Shown piece by piece: positions 9,025 through 17,115 of a stretch of DNA of 64,000 nt; the stretch's first letter is position 1; the number at the start of each line of letters is the position of its first letter. The notes beneath the pieces were generated by a model that saw only the letters and a list, made by a program, of their open reading frames with translations, was not told where the DNA came from and searched no databases. The stretch lies in NCBI GenBank assembly GCA_023398375.1, contig JAEWSH010000051.1, positions 248,001 through 312,000 of the forward strand, given 5' to 3'. The position numbers and the translations under genes were made by a program. The stretch is from Bacillota bacterium (GTDB lineage: Bacteria; Bacillota; Clostridia; Lachnospirales; Lachnospiraceae).

Positions 9025-10361
9025 TGAGATTATCCGAAATTTTTCGATTGGTATGGCTGAACCTTTCGCAAAATAAGTTTAAAGTCATCCTGACCTCAAT
9101 CGGTATCGTGGTAGGTACGGCAACGATCATGATGGTCATTGCAATTGGTACCGGAGGTAAATTAGAGGTCGCAGAACAATTTAAGAATTTGAATGCAGGA
9201 GCAATTGATATATCTTACGAATCTTCGTCAAGTAGCAACCAATCGTCAGGTGGCAGTGGAATGCCTGGTGGTGGCGGATTTTCCGGCGGTGGTGGCGGAA
9301 TGTCTGGCGGTGACGGATTCCCAAGCGGCGGATTCCCAGGTGGTGGCGGATTCCCGGGAGGGGGTGCCGACGACAGGATCAATCAGGAGGATGTCAACCT
9401 GTCGGAATCAGATATGGAAGATTTACTCGTATTTGTTCCTGGATTATCAAATGCTACCATATCGTTTTCAACAAAGGCAGATGTGGATGGCGGTGAATTA
9501 GATGATACTACCAGTTATAATATCGCAGGTGTAAAAGATAACTATGCAACGTTGAGTAATATGGAACTCGCAATTGGTGAATTCACGACAGAAGAAAATG
9601 AAGAAAATAAAGAAAAGGCATGTGTGTTGGGCGCCAGTGCGGCAAAAGAAATATTCGGAAGTGCCTATGATGCATACGATGGGACGGTATATATTGATGA
9701 CAGACCCTATACAGTAAGTGGTGTATTGGAAGAGATGGGCACAGTAGCATCCGGTATCAGTCCGGATGAAGCCATATTTATTCCATACGCAACAGGCGTG
9801 AAATACCTGACAGGAGATGATGTGAGTCCAACAATAACGGTTATTGCAGAAGATGTCAATAATGTGGATACGATTATTGATTATGTGACAGATGTGCTAT
9901 TAGATTCCTATCCGAATTCTGAATTTACAATTGCAGATGCAGGCAGTAAGATGGATGCAGCGATGGCTTCTAATGATACGCTGACAATCTTATTAGTTGC
10001 CATGGCAGTTATTGTATTTATTGTTGGCGGTATCGGTATCATGAATGTTTTATTTGTATCCGTAAAAGAAAGAACAAAAGAGATCGGTATTTTAAAAGCA
10101 CTTGGCTGTATGCAGTCTGACATTTTAAAAGAATTCGTCTTTGAAGCCAGCTGTATCAGTTTTGTTGGAGCCGTTATGGGCGTGATCATTGCATTGGGAA
10201 TTACGCCGATCATAGAAAATTTCTCAGTTCGTGTTGAACTTTCGGTTGGTGGAGCTGTTATTTCATTATTGTTCGGTGTTATTACAGGAACGATTTTTGG
10301 ATTTTATCCGGCATATAAGGCATCCAAGCTAATTCCAATCGTAGCATTGAATCAAGAATAG
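9024..10361 (+). CDS. MacB/FtsX-type ABC transporter permease
   Basis: Membrane permease of the MacB type: one N-terminal transmembrane helix (about 21-44, ILTSIGIVVGTATIMMVIAIG), a large extracytoplasmic domain (about 45-310) and three C-terminal helices (about 320-345, 370-390, 405-430) with the FtsX-like sequence KERTKEIGILKALGC between helices 2 and 3. The extracellular domain begins with a striking Gly/Phe/Met/Pro-rich stretch at about 70-113 built from GGGGF, GGFPGGG and similar units, before a normal MacB periplasmic core. It works with the ATPase at 11123-11791 and probably the three adaptors upstream. Peptide or antibiotic export is usual for the family; the cargo is unknown. Confidence 0.9.
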   Translation: MRLSEIFRLVWLNLSQNKFKVILTSIGIVVGTATIMMVIAIGTGGKLEVAEQFKNLNAGAIDISYESSSSSNQSSGGSGMPGGGGFSGGGGGMSGGDGFPSGGFPGGGGFPGGGADDRINQEDVNLSESDMEDLLVFVPGLSNATISFSTKADVDGGELDDTTSYNIAGVKDNYATLSNMELAIGEFTTEENEENKEKACVLGASAAKEIFGSAYDAYDGTVYIDDRPYTVSGVLEEMGTVASGISPDEAIFIPYATGVKYLTGDDVSPTITVIAEDVNNVDTIIDYVTDVLLDSYPNSEFTIADAGSKMDAAMASNDTLTILLVAMAVIVFIVGGIGIMNVLFVSVKERTKEIGILKALGCMQSDILKEFVFEASCISFVGAVMGVIIALGITPIIENFSVRVELSVGGAVISLLFGVITGTIFGFYPAYKASKLIPIVALNQE

Positions 10362-10373
10362 GAGCAGGAGCAT

Positions 10374-11111
10374 ATGAAAAAAAAAGAACGGCACAATATA
10401 GAACCACAGGATAAGACAGAAGATATCAGTATTAAAGAAAGGGAGCGGATCGGGCTGGGATTGCGGAACATGCAGACGCAGGCTGATATTCTGAGACGAA
10501 AAAAGCGTAGAAAAAGAAAAATACTGATTACCTTGCTTATTCTGATTGTGATCACGGTCGGTATTGTAGTTTATCAGGTTAAGAAAACGGAAACAGAAAC
10601 TACAACAGTAGAGTCAAGTGAAGATGCTATAGCGGGTGAGAATCAGGAAATCATTCTTGGTGAAATATCAGAAATCAGCGGAAACGAGATGACGTTTACC
10701 CTTGTTGAAGAAGAGGAAAGTACAGAAATACAAAGTACGGATCAGACTAACGTGCAGGCAGGAGGGATTCAGATGACTGAACAAAGCAGTGGTGAGACAT
10801 CTGGTGGACAAATGCCTGACATGAGCAGCGGGCAGATGTCGGATATGAGCGGAATGCAGGCAGATGGAGAGGCAAGTACGGAAGGCAGCACTGAGAGCAA
10901 TCAAACAATGCCGGCAGCTATGAGGGAAGCAAAGACATACCATTCACTTGGGGAAGAGAGAACAGCAACGATCCCGGTTGGAACCGATGTAATCACAAAG
11001 CTTGGAACAACAACAACTTTTGCAAGACTGGCAGCGGGTGATGTGGTTCAGATACTGACGGAAAAAGTCGGGGATGAGGATGTCATTATTAAAATGTGGA
11101 TTATAGGATAG
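10374..11111 (+). CDS. Membrane-anchored acidic, Met-rich protein of the efflux operon
   Basis: I do not recognise a named family. A basic cytosolic N part of about 45 residues is followed by one membrane segment (about 46-65, ILITLLILIVITVGIVVYQV) and an outside domain. That domain has a short beta-rich start (EIILGEISEISGNEMTFTLVEEE), a low-complexity Gln/Met/Ser/Gly/Asp stretch (about 120-175, with MPDMSSGQMSDMSGMQ) and a compact C end (ATIPVGTDVITKLGTTTTFARLAAGDVVQIL) that may be a small beta barrel. It sits 12 bases behind the permease with AGGAGCAGGAG before its ATG, and 11 bases ahead of the ATPase. An accessory subunit of the transporter is the simplest reading. Confidence 0.75.
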   Translation: MKKKERHNIEPQDKTEDISIKERERIGLGLRNMQTQADILRRKKRRKRKILITLLILIVITVGIVVYQVKKTETETTTVESSEDAIAGENQEIILGEISEISGNEMTFTLVEEEESTEIQSTDQTNVQAGGIQMTEQSSGETSGGQMPDMSSGQMSDMSGMQADGEASTEGSTESNQTMPAAMREAKTYHSLGEERTATIPVGTDVITKLGTTTTFARLAAGDVVQILTEKVGDEDVIIKMWIIG

Positions 11112-11122
11112 GAGTCATACTT

Positions 11123-11791
11123 ATGATTGATATTAAGAATTTGAATAAAGGATATCTGTTAGGTGAGGAAAAACTTCCCATATTGAAAAATATAAATTTT
11201 CATGTGGAGGAAGGAGAATTTGTGGCAATCCTGGGACCATCCGGCTCCGGTAAAACGACGTTCATGAATGTGATCGGATGTATGGATATTGCGGATGACG
11301 GAGAGTATTATCTGGATGGACTCTCCATACATGAGATGCCGGAGGAACAGCTCACTGAAATCCGCAATAAAGAGATTGGATTTATATTCCAAAACTATCA
11401 ACTGATTTCAACCTACACGGTACTGCAGAATATAATCATGCCGCTTCTGATGCGTGGCATGGACCATAAGACAGCAGAAGCAGCATGCATGGAAACAATA
11501 AAATTGCTAGGTATTGATCACAGACTGGATCATAAACCTTCGGAATTATCAGGCGGCCAGAAACAGAGGGTGTCAATTGCAAGGGCCATGGCAGGAAATC
11601 CGGCAATCTTACTCGCAGATGAACCGACAGGAGCTTTGGATACGAATAGCGGTAAGGAAGTACTTAAATTGTTCCAACAGTTGAACAGCATGGGTCACAC
11701 GATTGTTATGATTACCCACGATCTGAATGTTGCAAAGTCGGCAGGAAGAATTGTAAGTATTGTCGACGGAAGATTATCAGAATATAAATAA
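11123..11791 (+). CDS. ABC transporter ATP-binding protein, MacB/LolD type
   Basis: Energises the permease at 9024-10361. Complete nucleotide-binding domain of 222 residues: Walker A GPSGSGKTT, Q-loop FIFQNYQLI, signature LSGGQKQR, Walker B ILLADEPTGAL and H-loop IVMITHD. The chosen start is ATG 11123, preceded by ATAGGAG; an upstream in-frame GTG at 11096 lies inside the previous gene and has no suitable binding site. Last gene of the operon; a terminator follows at 11853-11881. Confidence 0.95.
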   Translation: MIDIKNLNKGYLLGEEKLPILKNINFHVEEGEFVAILGPSGSGKTTFMNVIGCMDIADDGEYYLDGLSIHEMPEEQLTEIRNKEIGFIFQNYQLISTYTVLQNIIMPLLMRGMDHKTAEAACMETIKLLGIDHRLDHKPSELSGGQKQRVSIARAMAGNPAILLADEPTGALDTNSGKEVLKLFQQLNSMGHTIVMITHDLNVAKSAGRIVSIVDGRLSEYK

Positions 11792-11852
11792 AACGAGCAA
11801 ATCGCGCTATAGCAAACAAGTTTGCATTTGTATGGAAATGCTTATAAGTTAG

Positions 11853-11881
11853 AAAAGGACGATAATTTTCGTCCTTTTTTG
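11853..11881 (+). terminator. Rho-independent terminator of the efflux operon
   Basis: AAAAGGACGA pairs with TCGTCCTTTT around a six-base loop, followed by a T run. It separates the efflux operon from the carAB promoter 15 bases further on. Confidence 0.9.
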
Positions 11882-11895
11882 TTGCATGTTAACGG

Positions 11896-11924
11896 TTGAA
11901 TGCACTAAAGTGTTGTGCTATAAT
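11896..11924 (+). promoter_or_regulatory. Sigma-A-type promoter of carAB
   Basis: TTGAAT at 11896-11901 and TATAAT at 11919-11924 with a 17-base spacer. The leader before the carA ATG is only about 30 bases, too short for a PyrR-type attenuator, and none is visible. Confidence 0.8.
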
Positions 11925-11959
11925 TAGACGATTATGCGAAAGGATAAATAGGTGACAAA

Positions 11960-13135
11960 ATGAAGGCATTTTTAATATTGGAAGATGGTACCGTTTTTGA
12001 GGGAACTCATATCGGATCATCAAAAGAAATTATTAGTGAAATAGTTTTCAACACGTCTATGGCAGGATACTTGGAAGTATTGACAGATCCTTCTTATGCA
12101 GGACAGGCAGTATGTATGACGTATCCATTAATTGGCAATTACGGGATCTGTGAAGAGGACATGGAATCCAGAAAACCCTGGCCGGATGGATTTATAGTGA
12201 GAGAATTGTCAAGAGTGCCAAGTAACTTTAGATGTAATGGTACGATTCAGGATTTCCTTATGAAACATGATGTTCCTGGTATTGCCGGTATTGATACCAG
12301 AGCACTCACCAAGATACTAAGAGAGAAAGGTACGATGAATGGTTGTATTACTACAAATGAAGCGTATCAGTTAGATGAGATTATTCCAAGATTAAAAGCC
12401 TATACTACTGGTAAAGTAGTGGAAAAAGTAACCTGTGGACATAAATACAGAATAGAAGGTTCTGCTTCTTTGGAAGAAAATGGTCCTATTTCCGGAAGTT
12501 CCCGATACACCGGAGAAAAAGAAAAAAAACCTTCCATTGTAAGAGAATTAAATGGAAAAGGGAAAAAAGTGGCGCTGGTCGACTTTGGCGCTAAAGATAA
12601 TATTGCAGCATCTTTGGCAAAAAGAGGTTGTGATGTTACAATCTATCCGGCTCTTACCCGTGCAGAAGAGATACTTGCAGATGCACCGGACGGAATCATG
12701 TTGACAAATGGACCTGGCGATCCAAAAGAATGCACTTCCATCATTTCTGAAATCAAAAAACTATACGATACCAATATCCCAATATTTGCAATCTGCTTAG
12801 GACATCAGTTAATGGCATTGGCTACAGGGGCAGACACTTATAAAATGAAATATGGACATCGCGGCGGTAACCACCCGGTAAAAGATCTTGAGACGAACAA
12901 AGTATACATCTCTTCGCAAAATCATGGTTATGTAGTAGATATGGATAAGATAGATCCTAAGATAGCAACGCCAGCATTTGTGAATGTTAATGATGGTACT
13001 AACGAAGGGCTTGCCTATACAGATAAAAATATATTTACAGTGCAGTTTCATCCGGAAGCATGTCCTGGACCACAGGATTCCGGATATTTATTTGACAGAT
13101 TTATAAAAATGATGGAGGTAACGAAGAATGCCTAA
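11960..13135 (+). CDS. carA: Carbamoyl-phosphate synthase small (glutaminase) subunit
   Basis: Hydrolyses glutamine and passes ammonia to CarB for carbamoyl phosphate (arginine and pyrimidine synthesis). N-terminal CPSase small-chain domain (DGTVFEGTHIGS, FNTSMAGYLEVLTDPSYAGQ), then a class I glutaminase domain with VDFGAKDNI, LTNGPGDP, the nucleophile Cys in FAICLGHQ, and the His/Glu pair in QFHPEACPGP. At 391 residues it is a little long for the family because of a hydrophilic linker of about 30 residues between the two domains (around 170-200). It overlaps carB by 8 bases. Transcribed from the promoter at 11896-11924. Confidence 0.97.
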   Translation: MKAFLILEDGTVFEGTHIGSSKEIISEIVFNTSMAGYLEVLTDPSYAGQAVCMTYPLIGNYGICEEDMESRKPWPDGFIVRELSRVPSNFRCNGTIQDFLMKHDVPGIAGIDTRALTKILREKGTMNGCITTNEAYQLDEIIPRLKAYTTGKVVEKVTCGHKYRIEGSASLEENGPISGSSRYTGEKEKKPSIVRELNGKGKKVALVDFGAKDNIAASLAKRGCDVTIYPALTRAEEILADAPDGIMLTNGPGDPKECTSIISEIKKLYDTNIPIFAICLGHQLMALATGADTYKMKYGHRGGNHPVKDLETNKVYISSQNHGYVVDMDKIDPKIATPAFVNVNDGTNEGLAYTDKNIFTVQFHPEACPGPQDSGYLFDRFIKMMEVTKNA

Positions 13136-16100
13136 GAATCCAAATATTAAAAAAGTATTAGTCATTGGTTCCGGACCTATCGTCATCGGACAGGCTGCGG
13201 AATTTGATTATGCCGGAACACAGGCGTGCCGTTCCCTGAAAGAAGAAGGACTAGAGGTCATTCTTGTAAATTCTAATCCGGCTACCATCATGACAGATAA
13301 AGATATTGCTGATAAAGTTTATATTGAACCTTTGACAGTAAAAGTATTGGAACAGCTGATTGCAAAAGAGAGTCCGGACAGTATATTGCCGACTCTTGGC
13401 GGGCAGGCAGGTCTGAATCTTGGTATGGAATTGGCGGAAAAGGGTATTTTAGATAAATATAATGTAAAATTAATCGGTACCACACCTGAGACAATCAAGA
13501 AAGCAGAGGATCGTCTGGAATTTAAAGAAACAATGGAAAAAATTGGCGAACCATGCGCACCGTCTTTAGTTGTGGAAGATATTCAAGCAGGTGTTGAATT
13601 TGCAAAACAGATTGGTTATCCTGTTGTACTTCGTCCTGCTTATACATTAGGCGGCAGTGGCGGTGGTATTGCGCATACCCAGTTAGAATTAGAAGAGATC
13701 CTTGAGAATGGTCTGAGGCTCAGCCGTGTCGGTCAGGTTCTTGTAGAACGTTGCATTGCAGGCTGGAAAGAGATTGAATATGAAGTAATGCGTGATGCAA
13801 ATGGTAACTGTATTACTGTTTGTAACATGGAGAACATAGATCCTGTTGGCGTACACACCGGAGACAGTATCGTTGTAGCACCTTCTCAGACCCTGGGCGA
13901 TAAAGAATACCAGATGCTTAGAAGTTCTGCATTGAATATTATCAATGAATTAAATATTACCGGTGGATGTAATGTTCAGTATGCGCTTCATCCGACTAGT
14001 TTTGAATATTGTGTCATTGAAGTAAATCCTCGTGTAAGCCGTTCTTCTGCACTTGCATCTAAGGCGACCGGATATCCGATTGCAAAGGTAGCCGCAAAGA
14101 TTGCACTTGGTTATACATTAGATGAAGTAAAGAATGCAATTACAGGTAAGACTTATGCAAGCTTTGAACCGACATTGGATTATTGTGTCGTAAAGATACC
14201 GCGTCTTCCATTTGATAAATTCATTACAGCAAAGAGAACGCTGACGACACAGATGAAAGCAACCGGCGAAGTAATGAGTATCTGTACGAACTTTGAGGGT
14301 GCCCTTATGAAAGCAATCCGTTCGTTGGAACAGCATGTGGATTGTTTACAAAGCTATGATTTTACAGAACTTGGCAAAGAAGAATTATTGGAAAGACTAA
14401 AGATAGTTGATGACCAGAGAATCTATGTGATTGCAGAAGCAATCAGAAAAGGTATCGATTATGATACAATCCATGAGATTACAATGGTAGACTGCTGGTT
14501 TATTGATAAACTGGCAATCCTGGTCGAGATGGAGCAGGCATTAGAGCAGGGACCACTTACAGTAGAATTATTAAAGGAAGCAAAACGCATTGAATACCCG
14601 GATAACGTAATTGCAAGACTGACAGGTATGTCGGAATTAGAGGTCAAAACTATGCGTTATCAAAATGGAATCACAGCTTCTTTCAAAATGGTCGATACCT
14701 GTGCGGCCGAATTCGAAGCGAGCACACCTTACTACTACTCATGCTTTGACGGTGAAAATGAAGCAAAAGAAACACATCCGTTAAAGAAAGTATTGGTTCT
14801 TGGGTCCGGTCCCATCCGTATCGGACAGGGGATTGAGTTCGATTACTGTTCCGTTCATAGTACATGGGCATTCAGTAAAGAAGGGTATGAGACGATCATT
14901 GTCAACAATAATCCGGAGACCGTGAGTACAGACTTTGATATTGCCGATAAGTTGTATTTTGAACCTCTGACACCGGAAGATGTAGAGAACATTGTAAATA
15001 TTGAGAAGCCGGATGGAGCAGTAGTTCAATTCGGCGGACAGACAGCTATCAAGTTAACTGAGAGCCTGATGAAGATGGGCGTCCCAATTCTTGGAACGAG
15101 TGCTGAAAATGTGGATGCTGCGGAAGACAGGGAGTTATTTGACAAGATTCTAGAGGAATGTGAAATTCCAAGGCCTTCAGGCGGAACGGTATATACTGCA
15201 GAGGAAGCTAAAAAAGTTGCGAACAAGTTAGGATATCCCGTACTGGTACGTCCTTCTTATGTACTGGGCGGACAGGGCATGCAGATTGCCATCTCTGATG
15301 AAGAAGTAGAAGAATTTATGGAGATCATCAATCGAATCGCACAGGATCACCCGATTCTCGTAGACAAATACCTGATGGGAAAAGAGATTGAAGTAGATGC
15401 CGTATGTGATGGCACTGATATCTTAATTCCGGGCATTATGGAACATATTGAAAGAGCCGGTGTGCATTCAGGAGACAGTATCTCTGTATATCCGGCGCAG
15501 ACGATCAGCAGACAGGTAAAAGATACAATTGCAGAGTATACCAGAAGGCTTGCAAAGTCTTTACATGTAATCGGTCTCATTAATATTCAGTTTATAGTGG
15601 TAGGCGAAGATGTCTATGTAATCGAAGTAAACCCGCGTTCTTCCCGTACGGTTCCTTACATTAGTAAAGTGACAGGTATTCCAATTGTAGATCTTGCTAC
15701 ACAGGTCATTATCGGGAAAAAAATCAAAGACTTGGGTTATGAGCCGGGATTGCAGCCGGAGGCAGACTATATTGCAATTAAGATGCCGGTATTCTCTTTT
15801 GAGAAGATCCGTGGTGCAGAGATCAGCCTTGGGCCTGAGATGAAATCGACCGGGGAATGTCTCGGTATTGCCAAGACTTTCGATGAAGCATTGTATAAAG
15901 CATTTTTGGGGGCAGGTGTAGACCTTCCGAAATATAAGCAAATGATCATTACTGTGAAAGACGCAGATAAAGGTGAAGCAATCGAACTTTCTAAGAAATT
16001 CGAGAAACTGGGCTATACGATCTATGCGACCAGAAGTACTGCAGCCGCTTTACAGGAGGCAGGTGTAAAAGCGCGTAAGGTAAATAAGATCAACCAGGAA

Positions 16101-16325
16101 TCACCGACAGTCATGGATCTCATTCTGGGCCATAAGATCGATCTCGTGATTGACACACCTACGCAGGGAAGAGATAAGTCAAGGGATGGTTTCCTGATCC
16201 GCAGAACGGCAATTGAAACGGGCGTCAATTGTATTACATCTCTGGATACAGCCAACGCACTGGCAGCCAGCCTTGCAAATGCGGAATCCCGCCAATTGAA
16301 TCTGATTGATATTGCTTCTATATAA
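13128..16325 (+). CDS. carB: Carbamoyl-phosphate synthase large subunit
   Basis: Two homologous ATP-grasp synthetase halves: the first at about 1-400 (begins KVLVIGSGPIVIGQAAEFDYAGTQA), an oligomerisation region, the second from about 550 (KVLVLGSGPIRIGQGIEFDYCSVH), and a C-terminal MGS-like allosteric domain (about 940-1065, with GHKIDLVIDTPTQG). At 1065 residues it has normal length. The start ATG overlaps the end of carA, which implies coupled translation and 1:1 assembly. No frame interruption seen. Confidence 0.98.
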   Translation: MPKNPNIKKVLVIGSGPIVIGQAAEFDYAGTQACRSLKEEGLEVILVNSNPATIMTDKDIADKVYIEPLTVKVLEQLIAKESPDSILPTLGGQAGLNLGMELAEKGILDKYNVKLIGTTPETIKKAEDRLEFKETMEKIGEPCAPSLVVEDIQAGVEFAKQIGYPVVLRPAYTLGGSGGGIAHTQLELEEILENGLRLSRVGQVLVERCIAGWKEIEYEVMRDANGNCITVCNMENIDPVGVHTGDSIVVAPSQTLGDKEYQMLRSSALNIINELNITGGCNVQYALHPTSFEYCVIEVNPRVSRSSALASKATGYPIAKVAAKIALGYTLDEVKNAITGKTYASFEPTLDYCVVKIPRLPFDKFITAKRTLTTQMKATGEVMSICTNFEGALMKAIRSLEQHVDCLQSYDFTELGKEELLERLKIVDDQRIYVIAEAIRKGIDYDTIHEITMVDCWFIDKLAILVEMEQALEQGPLTVELLKEAKRIEYPDNVIARLTGMSELEVKTMRYQNGITASFKMVDTCAAEFEASTPYYYSCFDGENEAKETHPLKKVLVLGSGPIRIGQGIEFDYCSVHSTWAFSKEGYETIIVNNNPETVSTDFDIADKLYFEPLTPEDVENIVNIEKPDGAVVQFGGQTAIKLTESLMKMGVPILGTSAENVDAAEDRELFDKILEECEIPRPSGGTVYTAEEAKKVANKLGYPVLVRPSYVLGGQGMQIAISDEEVEEFMEIINRIAQDHPILVDKYLMGKEIEVDAVCDGTDILIPGIMEHIERAGVHSGDSISVYPAQTISRQVKDTIAEYTRRLAKSLHVIGLINIQFIVVGEDVYVIEVNPRSSRTVPYISKVTGIPIVDLATQVIIGKKIKDLGYEPGLQPEADYIAIKMPVFSFEKIRGAEISLGPEMKSTGECLGIAKTFDEALYKAFLGAGVDLPKYKQMIITVKDADKGEAIELSKKFEKLGYTIYATRSTAAALQEAGVKARKVNKINQESPTVMDLILGHKIDLVIDTPTQGRDKSRDGFLIRRTAIETGVNCITSLDTANALAASLANAESRQLNLIDIASI

Positions 16326-16344
16326 TAGTAGTAATAAAACTTTT

Positions 16345-16386
16345 GAGCTATATCAAACTGACGGAAATGGTCATTTGATATAGCTC
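16345..16386 (+). other. Inverted repeat between carB and queH
   Basis: GAGCTATATCAAA at 16345-16357 pairs perfectly with TTTGATATAGCTC at 16374-16386. There is no T run afterwards on the plus strand, so it may be a weak terminator or an mRNA-stabilising stem rather than a strong stop; queH starts only 26 bases further on. Confidence 0.6.
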
Positions 16387-16412
16387 TTGATACAACAGAA
16401 AGATGGAACAAA

Positions 16413-17108
16413 ATGAACTACCAAAAAGAATTAGAGAGTATTCTGGCGCAACTGCCGGATCAAAAAAGAACCTTACTATTGCATAGCTGTTGTGCACCTT
16501 GCAGCAGTTATGTACTGGAATATTTAAGGCCGTATTTTCGGATCACGGTATTTTATTACAATCCGAATATTTCGGAAGAAGCAGAGTATCGGAAACGGGT
16601 GGCAGAAGAGAAACGACTGATCATGCAAATGAATCAGGAAGCAGGAGAAAATGAAAATCAGATTGCTTTCCGGGAAGGTAATTATGAATCTGCCTTTTTT
16701 TTTCGAGCAGTGAAAGGACTGGAACAGTGTAAAGAAGGCGGAGAGCGCTGTGAACAATGTTTCAGATTAAGATTGATGGAGACAGCGAAGGAAGCAAATG
16801 AAGGAGCTTTTGATTTTTTTACCACAACATTGACGATTAGTCCATTAAAAAATGCAGAACTGATCAATCAGATCGGACGGCAGTTCACAGAGAAGTCAGA
16901 GTCAGAAGAATGCCAAAGCATTCTTCTAATGCGGGCTTGCCCGCAATTTTTACCATCCGATTTTAAAAAAAAGAATGGATATAAGCGTTCTTTGGAATTA
17001 TCCAGGGAATACGATTTATATAGACAAGACTATTGCGGATGTATCTTTTCCAAAATGCAAAGAGAGCAGGAGAAGATACAAAAGGAAAGCTTGAAAGGAA
17101 GCAGATAG
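16413..17108 (+). CDS. queH: Epoxyqueuosine reductase QueH
   Basis: Catalyses the last step of queuosine synthesis, reduction of epoxyqueuosine in tRNA, as the non-B12 alternative to QueG. Family (DUF208) signs: N-terminal adjacent-cysteine motif HSCCAPCSSYVLEYL, the HUP-like segment FYYNPNISEEAEYRKR, a CxxC pair in ERCEQCFRLRL for the iron-sulfur cluster, TTTLTISPLKN, and the C-terminal DYCGCIFS. 231 residues, usual length. It ends 7 bases before argS, so the two are probably cotranscribed. Confidence 0.93.
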   Translation: MNYQKELESILAQLPDQKRTLLLHSCCAPCSSYVLEYLRPYFRITVFYYNPNISEEAEYRKRVAEEKRLIMQMNQEAGENENQIAFREGNYESAFFFRAVKGLEQCKEGGERCEQCFRLRLMETAKEANEGAFDFFTTTLTISPLKNAELINQIGRQFTEKSESEECQSILLMRACPQFLPSDFKKKNGYKRSLELSREYDLYRQDYCGCIFSKMQREQEKIQKESLKGSR

Positions 17109-17115
17109 GAGTTAT

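Noticed and set aside
9193..9501. Plus-strand 102-aa ORF in another frame of the permease
   Set aside because: Shadow frame created by the GC-rich glycine repeat of the permease.
11925..11959. Pyrimidine attenuator or riboswitch before carA
   Set aside because: The predicted leader is about 30 bases with no alternative hairpins.
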